A stretch of 18,384 nt of DNA, taken from contig DUAT01000116.1 in assembly GCA_012960755.1 (NCBI GenBank), forward strand, positions 1 to 18,384, in the 5' to 3' direction. Positions 1-6,920 of this stretch are shown in pieces. This DNA comes from Gammaproteobacteria bacterium (lineage in GTDB: Bacteria > Pseudomonadota > Gammaproteobacteria > Pseudomonadales > Azotimanducaceae_A). Made by a program: the position numbers and the translations under genes. How positions within the stretch are numbered: position 1 is the stretch's first letter; the number at the start of each line of letters is the position of its first letter. Under the pieces are notes generated by a model that was given only the letters and a program-made list of their open reading frames with translations, was not told the origin of the DNA and ran no database searches.

Positions 1-434
1 CCGTACTTTCTGGTTTGTGTTTTTGGTCGGCGTTTAAGGTTAAAAGCAGCTGATTGCAGCTCTAGACAAAGCTGCCGGCACATATCGATGAAATAGACTA
101 GTTGGACTACAACCAGATCTCCTTAATCTATCATTCCGCACCCGGCATCACCTTGACCCGTTAAAGCCCGGTCACGGGCCGCGTGCCCGGTGCGTTGTGC
201 TTGCATATTATCCCAAAACGGGGGAATCTGAGCGTCAGTCATAATGTATGGCAACAGCAAGGGCCGAGGCGAATAACAAGGTTTGTGTCGAACACCCGAT
301 AGCAGACTCGCTGGCTATACTGATGGCACCATAGGTAGCTCTCACTGAAAGCAAATTCCTATTTCATTTTTGTAAAATAGGTGCAAAACGACTACGCAAA
401 AAGCGCGCGGCATTGACAGCACTGTTGTTATACA
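1..434. other. Left-edge non-coding stretch
   Basis: I see no convincing gene here. Short reading frames enter from the left edge and stop within about 35-95 bases; one, ending in a TAA near base 35, reads as a hydrophobic tail (TFWFVFLVGV) and could be the last residues of a membrane protein, but it is too short to call. GCAGCT at 56-61 faces AGCTGC at 70-75 across an 8-base loop, with no following T run, so it is not a convincing terminator. A stronger nested hairpin is listed separately at 138-193. Confidence 0.5.
138..193. repeat. Nested GC-rich inverted repeat
   Basis: An inner perfect hairpin, GCCCG-GTCA-CGGGC (166-179), sits inside an outer pair, GCACCCGGCA (138-147) against TGCCCGGTGC (184-193), which match as reverse complements except at one base. 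It is clearly more GC-rich than its AT-rich surroundings. It could be a REP-like or attC-like palindrome, or a terminator-like structure for a gene beyond the left edge. No T run follows on either strand, so a classical terminator is unlikely. Confidence 0.4.
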
Positions 435-959
435 TTACTTGAATAGCGCGTCAATATACTTTTTTACAGGCTCTGGAAGTAGATCTTGAGGATGATCACC
501 TCCAAATGTTGCCAGCCCACTTGAGCCATCAATTGTTGTAGCAGACACCCTTTTCTCCGCCTTTACATCAACGACCGTAATCTTAACTTGAACTTTGTCA
601 GGTTTGGCTGACCATTCTGTGGCTCGATCTTCCCAGTGCAGTATTTCTTGAAAAAAGAGGTAATCTGCTTCATATTTTTTAGCAGATGACAACGCATCAT
701 TGTAGTCCTCATACTCCTTGCCTCCATGTACCTCAACTAAGTGTTGGAGTAGCACTGATCCAGTGATTACTGTTACAGAATGGCCTGAGCCAGAATAGAT
801 TTTTGTACCATACCTGCCGTCTTTAGGTACTGATACATAAGCGCTAGCATTGCTTGATAACTTTATGGTGTCATAACGTGCATCTTGAACTATTCTTGCA
901 GAATCTGCGCAGCCATAACAAATCATAGAAAAAAGTAGTATTGTTATTTTTTTATTCAT
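435..959 (-). CDS. DUF4823-like lipoprotein
   Basis: The 174-residue product begins with a short basic, hydrophobic signal peptide ending in a lipobox-like ICYGC, with Cys17 as the predicted lipidated residue, so it should be anchored in the inner or outer membrane. The rest resembles the DUF4823 family of small gammaproteobacterial lipoproteins: an alternating alpha/beta pattern, a conserved-looking YLFFQEILHWEDR segment near residues 100-112, then a VKITVVDV strand. The function of the family is unknown. The start at 957-959 is preceded by AAGAGGAAC, a good ribosome-binding site. The gene is visibly more AT-rich than the polyketide operon, and it faces away from pagL. It is probably not part of the pigment pathway. 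Confidence 0.8.
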   Translation of the reverse strand: MNKKITILLFSMICYGCADSARIVQDARYDTIKLSSNASAYVSVPKDGRYGTKIYSGSGHSVTVITGSVLLQHLVEVHGGKEYEDYNDALSSAKKYEADYLFFQEILHWEDRATEWSAKPDKVQVKITVVDVKAEKRVSATTIDGSSGLATFGGDHPQDLLPEPVKKYIDALFK

Positions 960-1331
960 GCCGTTCCTCTTGCCTGACGCCGAAAGTGGCAGCGCCCGTC
1001 AGTGCGTTCCGCCCAAAGGGCGACACTGCCTTTGTTTGGTTAGTGTTTTCGACTAATTGTACTCGGCGGTCGTGCTCCATGCACGCCACCAATTTTTTAA
1101 AGCCATTTTCTTACAAACGGAAAAGATGTATTACTGACAGAAAGCTCGCCATACTAAACGATGAGTCATTCCGTCAACGCGGAGAAACCATGATTTTGTC
1201 CGCCGCCTATCTTTCCTTGTTCACGCTTAAGCATTAAACTTTCCGGGCGTGGCAAGATTACTACCGTGTCACAGACTAGAGTTTACTGAAGAATTAAAGA
1301 TCACAACCTAATCAACTCATCGGTGCGAGGA
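960..1331. other. Divergent intergenic region, lipoprotein/pagL
   Basis: This 372-bp spacer separates two divergent genes, so promoters for both should lie here. A long GC-rich imperfect inverted repeat lies next to the lipoprotein start (972-1045, listed separately). The one open frame, 941-1237 plus, has no plausible ribosome site or protein-like composition and I treat it as chance. I cannot point to clear -35/-10 pairs. Confidence 0.5.
972..1045. repeat. attC-like imperfect inverted repeat
   Basis: The element begins GCCTGAC (972-978) and ends GTTAGTG (1039-1045), which resemble degenerate integron R'' and R' core sites. Between them GGCAG-CGCCC (988-997) pairs with GGGCG-(ACA bulge)-CTGCC (1018-1030), and flanking AAA/TTT extends the stem. 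A smaller CGCCC-AAA-GGGCG hairpin overlaps it. Length (74 bp), bulged stem and position just upstream of a single-gene unit fit an integron attC site, but both core boxes deviate from consensus. It could equally be an unrelated palindrome or a regulatory structure in the lipoprotein mRNA leader. Confidence 0.3.
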
Positions 1332-1877
1332 ATGTCGGCTGTCAAAACGTTCATACTTGTTTCTATTTTTGTGGCGCTCAGTTTGCCAATCAATGCCGAC
1401 GAGTTGACATTATTTCGTGGGACTGGACCGCAACAGCATGACTCCACCCAGAACAACGATGGATGGGGCGCGGATTACAGCTTTTATAAGGTTGTACGAT
1501 CGGAACGTTCAGAATTGTCATTTGGAATAGGCTATACCCGAATGACAAACGATTCCGCGCAAAATAACACTCTTTACGCGATTTCTTTGTATCCCCAACT
1601 AACTCTCTACCCATCAACAAAAGTAGCACTTAACCCATTTTTCTTTGTCCGCGCGCTAGGCCCCAGTTACATTAGCGAAAACCAATTTGGCTCACGAAGT
1701 CAGGACAATAATTTTTCTTTCCAGGCGCAGGTCGGCATCGGTATTCGACCATATTTAACGAAACGACAACAAGTTAAGATCATGTTTTCGTGGAAGCATT
1801 TTTCTAACGCCAACCTTTTCAAAAATAATGAAAGCTTTGACTTACCATTTACCTTAAGTATTGGGTTTGAGTGGTAA
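1332..1877 (+). CDS. pagL: PagL-type lipid A 3-O-deacylase
   Basis: This is an outer-membrane beta-barrel hydrolase that removes the 3-O-linked acyl chain from lipid A. It has an N-terminal signal peptide ending near ...SLPINA|DEL, then alternating beta-strand segments, and ends with Trp after an aromatic-rich last strand (LSIGFEW), as outer-membrane barrels do. The diagnostic PagL pattern is present near the C-terminus: WKHFSNANL followed by Glu, giving His156, Ser158 and Glu167 (numbered from the ATG), which match the family's catalytic His-Ser-Glu. The size (about 181 residues) is normal. The start is uncertain: a GTG at 1323 is in frame, while the ATG at 1332 has GAGGA directly before it, unusually close. 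It is convergent with the methyltransferase, with a 57-bp gap. It may modify the membrane that hosts the pigment, but no operon links them. Confidence 0.85.
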   Translation: MSAVKTFILVSIFVALSLPINADELTLFRGTGPQQHDSTQNNDGWGADYSFYKVVRSERSELSFGIGYTRMTNDSAQNNTLYAISLYPQLTLYPSTKVALNPFFFVRALGPSYISENQFGSRSQDNNFSFQAQVGIGIRPYLTKRQQVKIMFSWKHFSNANLFKNNESFDLPFTLSIGFEW

Positions 1878-1934
1878 CAAGGTGTCGACTACCGACCACC
1901 GTTTTGCCAGATTCGCACATCCGATGAACGATAT

Positions 1935-3005
1935 CTATTGTCGCCGACAACAAAGAACTGTATGCCCCTCCCCAATATCGTCCCGCTCTTGAATAATCTT
2001 AAGTCCTGACTGCTCCACAAGGCGTTTCATGTCATCAGAGTGGTACATACGACTCTTGCCATTGGCAATACAAGTGAAGTACAGGGAGACCGCGTTAAGA
2101 CTGAACCGAGCCGCATCATATTTTTGCCGGTCCCAAAACAACTCAACAATATACAAGACAGTATTGGCATCCATGACGACGACGACTTTTTCGAGAATCC
2201 TGAGTATTTCTGACTCAGAGAAGCAATCCAGAAACTGGCACATCCAGATCACATCAGCGCCTTGGTAATAGGCGCCGCTATCACGCAAGACATCCAAAGG
2301 GTACCCATTGAATCGGTTGCCATAACCCGCGGCCTGTATATTCTCTCGAGCGGCCTCAACCTGTCGTGGTAAATCCATTATAGTTACATGAACACGCGAA
2401 TCGTACGTTAGACAACGTTCAGCCCATCGACCGGTGTTACCGCCTATATCGAGTATTTCAGTAACTGGGCTACCAAACACCACCGGCAGAAATTCATCAA
2501 ACACACGATCGGAATAGAAATGGTCAAAACGAAACCAACTGTCCGAAGCAGGCTCTGGTAATCTTGTTAAGCCATCGTAAAGGTTTTTCCATTCACCTAG
2601 CGCAGTTAAACCTGCAGGTACCCCATTACGAACAGACTCCTCCAGTGATTCCAGTGCGCGATAGCAAACATCTCGAGTGAAATTCATGTTTACACGCGTC
2701 ATATCATCGTTCAGCACGAAGTAGCCGACCTTTCCAAGCGTGTAAAAACTACCTGCTCTAACAACAAGGCCGATATCGAGAGCGAAATCTAGTAGTACGC
2801 GAACACCGTAGAGGGGTATGCCGGTCTTCCTTACAAGTTCATCTAGATCGGCACCTTCGTTTCGCCCTGCATCGATTGCTGCCAACAGGCCGCAATCGCG
2901 GATGGTCACAGTGGCCTGAAATACAAAAGGAGCAAAGGCAATCCATTGTGCCTTTGATTTCGCCTCCAGCGCAGTTTCCGAATCGATCCCTTTGTTGCTA
3001 GTCAT
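1935..3005 (-). CDS. APE-cluster SAM methyltransferase
   Basis: The 356-residue protein resembles family-2 small-molecule O-methyltransferases. It has an N-terminal helical/winged-helix dimerisation region (about 20-100), a linker, and a Rossmann SAM domain with motif I DIGGNTG (186-192) and the acidic strand end IMDLP (209-213). A later WDRQKYDAA segment and LYFTCIANG resemble methyltransferases I associate with aryl polyene clusters. The expected role is methylation of the aromatic head group, probably O-methylation of a ring hydroxyl. Where typical family members carry the catalytic HD(W), this protein reads QFLDCF, so the general-base His is replaced by Leu259. It is divergent from the ACP operon across a 624-bp gap, which suggests shared control. 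No ribosome site stands out before the ATG at 3003-3005. Confidence 0.82.
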   Translation of the reverse strand: MTSNKGIDSETALEAKSKAQWIAFAPFVFQATVTIRDCGLLAAIDAGRNEGADLDELVRKTGIPLYGVRVLLDFALDIGLVVRAGSFYTLGKVGYFVLNDDMTRVNMNFTRDVCYRALESLEESVRNGVPAGLTALGEWKNLYDGLTRLPEPASDSWFRFDHFYSDRVFDEFLPVVFGSPVTEILDIGGNTGRWAERCLTYDSRVHVTIMDLPRQVEAARENIQAAGYGNRFNGYPLDVLRDSGAYYQGADVIWMCQFLDCFSESEILRILEKVVVVMDANTVLYIVELFWDRQKYDAARFSLNAVSLYFTCIANGKSRMYHSDDMKRLVEQSGLKIIQERDDIGEGHTVLCCRRQ

Positions 3006-3175
3006 GAGCGAATCTACGAACGTGTGCCAAAGTCAACTGCAGCGGTACAGGTGATCGTACAAATTTAACCGCGCCTCTAGGTGGGCTTTCTGTTGAACCC
3101 AAGCATCATAACCTCAAAAATCCGAAGATAAAAGAAGGGCAAGTGGCCAAAGTGTAGTCGTTATCTGGTTTTAGA

Positions 3176-3192
3176 CGTCAATAACATTGACG
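3176..3192. promoter_or_regulatory. 17-bp perfect dyad, possible operator
   Basis: CGTCAAT (3176-3182) and ATTGACG (3186-3192) are perfect reverse complements separated by AAC. The length and spacing suit a dimeric transcription-factor site. Each arm contains TTGACG, close to a -35 hexamer, one on each strand, as might be expected at a divergent promoter. I could not match convincing -10 hexamers at standard spacing. No regulator gene is in the window. Confidence 0.35.
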
Positions 3193-3550
3193 ATCGACGA
3201 CTATTAATACGCACCACAAGTTCTGACCCCATAGATTGACATAAATCGCACACCAATGTATTTTGATATGACAATCAATGGGCTGCCGTTCGCCTAAATC
3301 GCCTGTTAAACCGATCAAGCAGAAGGAGAAGACTCCAAGACCTATGGACGGCAAAGGCCTTCCTTGAGTGACCCATCGACCCTAAAATTCTCCGTGAATG
3401 CTCATCACTTGACCACCACGTTCCACATCGGGTTTACTTGCGTTGCTATCGCGATGAGCTTGGCAGTGCATCCCAAGTCGGAAAGGATTTACTTATTTCA
3501 GGATTTTGATGTAATCAGAAAATCTGGGTAATTTCCTGTATATTCGTGAC

Positions 3551-3564
3551 AACAAATTTTTGTT
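3551..3564. promoter_or_regulatory. AT-rich dyad upstream of ACP
   Basis: AACAAA and TTTGTT flank a 2-base centre in an AT-rich run about 65-80 bp before the ACP start, where the operon promoter would be expected. GTGACA lies just upstream (about 3546-3551) and could serve as a poor -35, but no good -10 is visible. It could be an operator or simply low-complexity AT sequence. Confidence 0.25.
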
Positions 3565-3629
3565 TTTTCTAACTCAACGGGAGCCATCGTAAAAAATGAT
3601 TGATCTGAGTAGTGTTCGAAGGAGTCTTC

Positions 3630-3881
3630 GTGCTCAATGAACTGAAGAGTTTGTTGGTTTCTGAACTTAACCTTGAAGATATAACTCCTGATCAAATAGA
3701 CGCTGACGCTCCCCTCTTTGGAGAAGGTCTGGGATTGGACTCAATCGATGCACTCGAGTTGGCGGTGATATTTGACAAGAAGTATGGGATCAAGATCCAA
3801 TCCTCGGACGACCGCAACGAGCAAATATTTTCCTCATTGAGTACGCTGGCCACCTTCATATCGGAAAACCGCATTCGCTAG
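3630..3881 (+). CDS. Acyl carrier protein (APE type)
   Basis: This acyl carrier protein holds the growing polyene chain as a thioester on a phosphopantetheine arm. The protein is 83 residues from the chosen GTG start; the attachment serine is Ser38 in GLGLDSIDALEL, the canonical DS(I/L) motif after an acidic helix. I chose GTG 3630 because AAGGAG lies at 3619-3624 with a 5-base spacer; a GTG at 3612 would add six residues but lacks such a site. It opens the operon and stops 9 bp before the next possible start. In position it corresponds to the second ACP (ApeF) of known clusters; it is the only ACP here. The phosphopantetheinyl transferase must be encoded elsewhere. Confidence 0.9.
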   Translation: MLNELKSLLVSELNLEDITPDQIDADAPLFGEGLGLDSIDALELAVIFDKKYGIKIQSSDDRNEQIFSSLSTLATFISENRIR

Positions 3882-3902
3882 ATAGCATAAGTGCACGCAA
3901 CC

Positions 3903-4520
3903 ATGAAAAAAATCCAGTCTGCTGTTCTGATTGCTGCCTACCCGATTTTTGTCTACTTACTACTTTTGAATCAGCTGGCCTGGCTAGGCACTCTATTAGT
4001 ATTAAGCATGATAGCTTGGAGAACTCAGCAGATCGAACATTGGCTTTTGTGGATGGGCCTTGCCACCTTAAGCACGTTAGTTGTCATGTGGTCGATTGGC
4101 CCAATCACGTTGCTGAAGCTTTCACCACTACTAATCCACACAAGCCTGTTCATTCTTTTTGCGCAAAGCCTTAACAAGGTGCCACTGATTGAGCGTTTTG
4201 CCCATCTAGACTTTGGCGATGTCCTGCCGCCTGGCATTGCGCCTTACTGCCGCAAGTTGACTATTATTTGGACTGGTTTCTTTGCCGCCAATATCGTCTT
4301 TTGCGCCTTCCTGGCTACACAAAACGACGACGACGCCTGGATTCTTTACAATGGGCTTTTGATTTATCTTCTAATCGGCTCTTTGGTATTAGGTGAATAT
4401 TGGTGGCGGCGTGTTGCCTTTCCCAAGTTAGATATACCTCCGCTTGCTCATACAGTCCGAAATCTTGTCTGCAATGGCCACAGGATCTTTAGGCAGGGCG
4501 GGAATGGTTGGGTCGGATAG
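3903..4520 (+). CDS. COG4648-like integral membrane protein (ApeG-like)
   Basis: A hydrophobic protein of about 205 residues with roughly six predicted membrane segments, starting with AVLIAAYPIFVYLLLL and ending with ILYNGLLIYLLIGSLVLGEYWW. A conserved-looking loop, HLDFGDVLPPGIAPYCRKLT, lies between segments. It matches the COG4648-type membrane protein that regularly sits between the ACP and the AMP-ligase in APE operons (ApeG). Its role is not established; a scaffold or membrane-transfer role is plausible. The GTG at 3891 is an alternative start four codons upstream; neither has a good ribosome site, which fits coupling to the ACP stop. Its 3' end overlaps the ligase gene. Confidence 0.75.
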   Translation: MKKIQSAVLIAAYPIFVYLLLLNQLAWLGTLLVLSMIAWRTQQIEHWLLWMGLATLSTLVVMWSIGPITLLKLSPLLIHTSLFILFAQSLNKVPLIERFAHLDFGDVLPPGIAPYCRKLTIIWTGFFAANIVFCAFLATQNDDDAWILYNGLLIYLLIGSLVLGEYWWRRVAFPKLDIPPLAHTVRNLVCNGHRIFRQGGNGWVG

Positions 4521-5832
4521 CTATAGTCTGAGTTTTTTCTCGTGTGCCAGGACACCGCTGGCGTACATGGCGGGTAAACCTGTAGCGCTAGGGCAATTCC
4601 GCGCTGATGTCGAAGCCTTACTGTCACAGTTTGATAGAGATGGCGACACTTTAATTACCTGCCCGGGGCGCTATGGGCTAGGTATCGCCTTACTCGCCTC
4701 TTTGATATCTAATAAGACGGTAATCTTGCCGCCGAACAACCTTGACCAGACTCTGACCAAAATAAGGCAACGCTTCAATGTCGGCTTTGAATGTAATGTT
4801 AGTTGGGCTAGTTCACTGTTAAATGAGCACTCAGCTACTGAACATGGGAGCTGGGATGTACAACTGACACCGGGCGCCAACACAATCAAGCTGTTCACAT
4901 CAGGATCATCTGGGGATCCCAAGGTCGTTACAAAATCTGTTGCCAACCTATTTGATGAAGCATACATCCTAGCTTCTATGTTTGATTGGCCTGCCGGAGC
5001 TATCGTTGGTAGTGTTCCGGTGCAACATGCCTACGGACTTACGTTCTCACTGCTCTTGCCCTGGGCCCTTGGACAACCCTGGGTTGATGAGATACCCCAC
5101 TTCCCCGGTGATATCTATCATGTAATATCAAAAACTCAAGCTAAGACACTAATAAGTGTCCCTGCACAATACCAGGCCATGCTGGAAGATTGCACAGAAC
5201 TACGTAACATCTTTTGTGTCACTGCTGCAGCACCATTACAAGAAGACCTTGCAAGGCAGTGGGAGCTACGTAACGGCGTTCATCTTCTTGAGATCTATGG
5301 TTCTACCGAAACAGGCGTAGTGGCGCACCGCCAACAGGTGGCCACGAAACTGTGGCAGGCGTTTCCACAGGTAGGTTTGTCTGTAGAAGAAGGTCGCTTA
5401 AAAGTGGATTCACCATTTGTCAGTAAAGCATTTCACAATGGTTTTCTTACGGCGGATCGCGTGTCATTACTGAATCGTAGGCAGTTTGCCCTATTGGAGC
5501 GCATCGGTACAACAATAAAAATTGCAGGTAAACGAGTATCCCTAACCGAAGTCGAGTTAACGGTTAACGCACTACCTGGGGTTTTAGAAGCTGCCGTGTT
5601 TGCCGTACCAGCAAAGGGGCCCGTACGAGACTTTGCGATCTGGGCAGTAGTCGTCCCCACTGGGGAGCAAGATATTTCACCCCGGCAACTGCAGGCGGCT
5701 CTTCGCGATAAACTGCAGGGGGTTGAGGTACCTCGACGGATCCTTGTTGTTGACAAGTTACCGCGCTCGATGAGTGGAAAACTCCCGCGTGACGCCCTTA
5801 TCCGCCTATTCGACGAACATGATGCGACCTAG
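4504..5832 (+). CDS. apeH: Aryl-acid AMP ligase (ApeH-like)
   Basis: An ANL-superfamily adenylating enzyme expected to activate an aromatic acid (4-hydroxybenzoate or 4-coumarate in studied systems) with ATP and load it on the ACP as the starter unit. Visible motifs: the P-loop-like LFTSGSSGDPKVV, the IYGSTETG motif, RIGTTIKIAGKRV before the C-terminal subdomain, and the C-terminal MSGKLPRDAL with the catalytic lysine. About 442 residues, normal for the small ligases of APE clusters. Possible starts are TTG 4444, ATG 4474 and ATG 4504; I favour 4504, which follows an AGGGCGGGA stretch and overlaps the upstream gene by 17 bp. The start assignment is moderately uncertain; the family is not. Confidence 0.88.
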   Translation: MVGSDSYSLSFFSCARTPLAYMAGKPVALGQFRADVEALLSQFDRDGDTLITCPGRYGLGIALLASLISNKTVILPPNNLDQTLTKIRQRFNVGFECNVSWASSLLNEHSATEHGSWDVQLTPGANTIKLFTSGSSGDPKVVTKSVANLFDEAYILASMFDWPAGAIVGSVPVQHAYGLTFSLLLPWALGQPWVDEIPHFPGDIYHVISKTQAKTLISVPAQYQAMLEDCTELRNIFCVTAAAPLQEDLARQWELRNGVHLLEIYGSTETGVVAHRQQVATKLWQAFPQVGLSVEEGRLKVDSPFVSKAFHNGFLTADRVSLLNRRQFALLERIGTTIKIAGKRVSLTEVELTVNALPGVLEAAVFAVPAKGPVRDFAIWAVVVPTGEQDISPRQLQAALRDKLQGVEVPRRILVVDKLPRSMSGKLPRDALIRLFDEHDAT

Positions 5833-6181
5833 ATTCTGGTTTGAAAGAATTTCTTTTTCGGATAGCGGAAACGCGCTCGACTGTAGCTGTAAAGTGGCAG
5901 CAGACATGCCGTTCTTTAATGGTCATTTCCCTAATATGCCAATAATGCCTGCCGTTGCTCAAATCGAAATGATTCAGTCACTACTACAACAGCATAGTCC
6001 TTGGGAAACCGCCATTAACGATGGGAGCAAAATCAAGTTCAGCGGACCTATCGTACCAGGCGACGTACTCGCAATCCGCCTGCAATACAAGCCTGGGAAG
6101 AAGATTGGCTTTGAGGTTAGGAAAGAAAGCATCGTTGTAACCAGCGGTAGTTTCGGGGTAGTGCGAGGAATAGATGACTGA
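5819..6181 (+). CDS. apeI: ApeI-type hotdog 3-hydroxyacyl-ACP dehydratase
   Basis: A FabZ-like hotdog enzyme of 120 residues that should dehydrate the 3-hydroxyacyl-ACP intermediate to the trans double bond in every elongation cycle. The active-site segment FFNGHFPNMPIMPAVAQIE carries His36 (GHFP) and Glu50, equivalent to the FabZ catalytic His and Glu. The start is one of two tandem ATG codons (5819 or 5822), overlapping the ligase stop by 11-14 bp. A GTG-initiated extension to 5774 reads through ligase sequence and is rejected. It probably acts with the ApeP-type protein encoded at 13123, because APE systems use two dehydratase subunits. Confidence 0.88.
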   Translation: MMRPRFWFERISFSDSGNALDCSCKVAADMPFFNGHFPNMPIMPAVAQIEMIQSLLQQHSPWETAINDGSKIKFSGPIVPGDVLAIRLQYKPGKKIGFEVRKESIVVTSGSFGVVRGIDD

Positions 6182-6920
6182 ATCCGTATGCGGACTCGTA
6201 CCGGTCTACGATAATCCTATAACCCTCCCTAAGGTGGTAGCAGCACTCCGGGAGACCGTTGGTCATGTCATCATTATCGATGATGGCAGCAATAAGGAAA
6301 CACGCCAACTCGTCGATAGCCTCTCGTCGAAAGACGCAGCGCATATTCATGTACAACATTTAGCCCATAACTCCGGCAAAGGTGCCGCGGTCAAAATCGG
6401 CTTGCAAAAAGCTCTGCACCTTGGCTTTAGTCATGCGTTACAAGTCGACGCAGACGGGCAACACGACCTTAGTGATATACCTAATTTTCTAGCCTCTATG
6501 CGCAATAGGCCAAACGCTCTCATACTGGGTTCACCTGTGTTCGGCCATGATGCGCCAGTAATTCGAAGATACGGGCGAAAAATGACTACACTGATGGCAG
6601 CGCTTGAGGCTGGCACCCGGTTGCTCCCAGACACCATGTGTGGTTTTCGTATCTACCCGGTATCCGCAACAGTCGCTATCGGCACATTCTGTTCAAGAAT
6701 GTGCTTTGACCCTGAAATTGTTATTCGCTCCCACTGGGCTGGTATACCGATCGAACGCGTCACAACTCAAGTGCGCTACTTACCTCAAGAGGAGGGTGGA
6801 GTCTCGCACTTCCGCCTGCTACATGATAATTTATTGCATATCGGCTTACATGTCTGCTTGTTATTACAGGCGCCGTTTCGCTGGATAATGCGTTATTTCA
6901 AAGTCCGAAGAAATGACTAG
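6174..6920 (+). CDS. Family 2 glycosyltransferase (ApeJ-like N-part)
   Basis: A 248-residue GT2 enzyme of the dolichyl-phosphate-mannose-synthase type. It shows the N-terminal VPVYDNP, the nucleotide-binding IIIDDGS (33-39) and the metal-binding DADGQHD (92-98). The C-terminal LLLQAPFRWIMRYF is hydrophobic or amphipathic and may touch the membrane. It likely transfers a sugar during assembly of the lipid anchor that carries the aryl polyene; donor and acceptor cannot be read from sequence. GAGGA before the ATG is a good ribosome site, and the gene overlaps the dehydratase by 8 bp. It also overlaps the following acyltransferase by 8 bp; as I recall the two activities are fused in some APE clusters. 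Confidence 0.88.
   Translation: MTESVCGLVPVYDNPITLPKVVAALRETVGHVIIIDDGSNKETRQLVDSLSSKDAAHIHVQHLAHNSGKGAAVKIGLQKALHLGFSHALQVDADGQHDLSDIPNFLASMRNRPNALILGSPVFGHDAPVIRRYGRKMTTLMAALEAGTRLLPDTMCGFRIYPVSATVAIGTFCSRMCFDPEIVIRSHWAGIPIERVTTQVRYLPQEEGGVSHFRLLHDNLLHIGLHVCLLLQAPFRWIMRYFKVRRND

Larger units (their letters stand above)
3006..3629. other. Divergent control region, methyltransferase/APE operon
   Basis: This 624-bp spacer should contain promoters for the leftward methyltransferase and the rightward operon. It holds two clean dyads (3176-3192 and 3551-3564, listed separately) and the sequence AAGTTCTGACCCCAT (about 3218-3232). Between 3278 and 3509 there are protein-like stretches in different frames: about 29 codons from an ATG at 3278, then a run of about 43 codons from 3378 (begins DPKILRECSSL) ending at TGA 3507-3509. 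Stops lie between them in both frames, so if this was a gene it is dead. No intact second ACP gene is found here, although many APE clusters have two ACP genes at this position. Confidence 0.5.

Noticed and set aside
941..1237. 98-codon open frame on the plus strand
   Set aside because: It begins inside the lipoprotein gene, runs through the attC-like palindrome, has no ribosome site and an unlikely Cys/Arg-rich composition.
3498..3695. 65-codon minus-strand frame over the operon leader
   Set aside because: It overlaps the well-supported ACP gene and shows no protein-like features.
5774..5818. GTG-initiated extension of the ApeI-type dehydratase
   Set aside because: It lies inside ligase coding sequence and adds residues not expected in the family; tandem ATGs at 5819/5822 fit the hotdog start.
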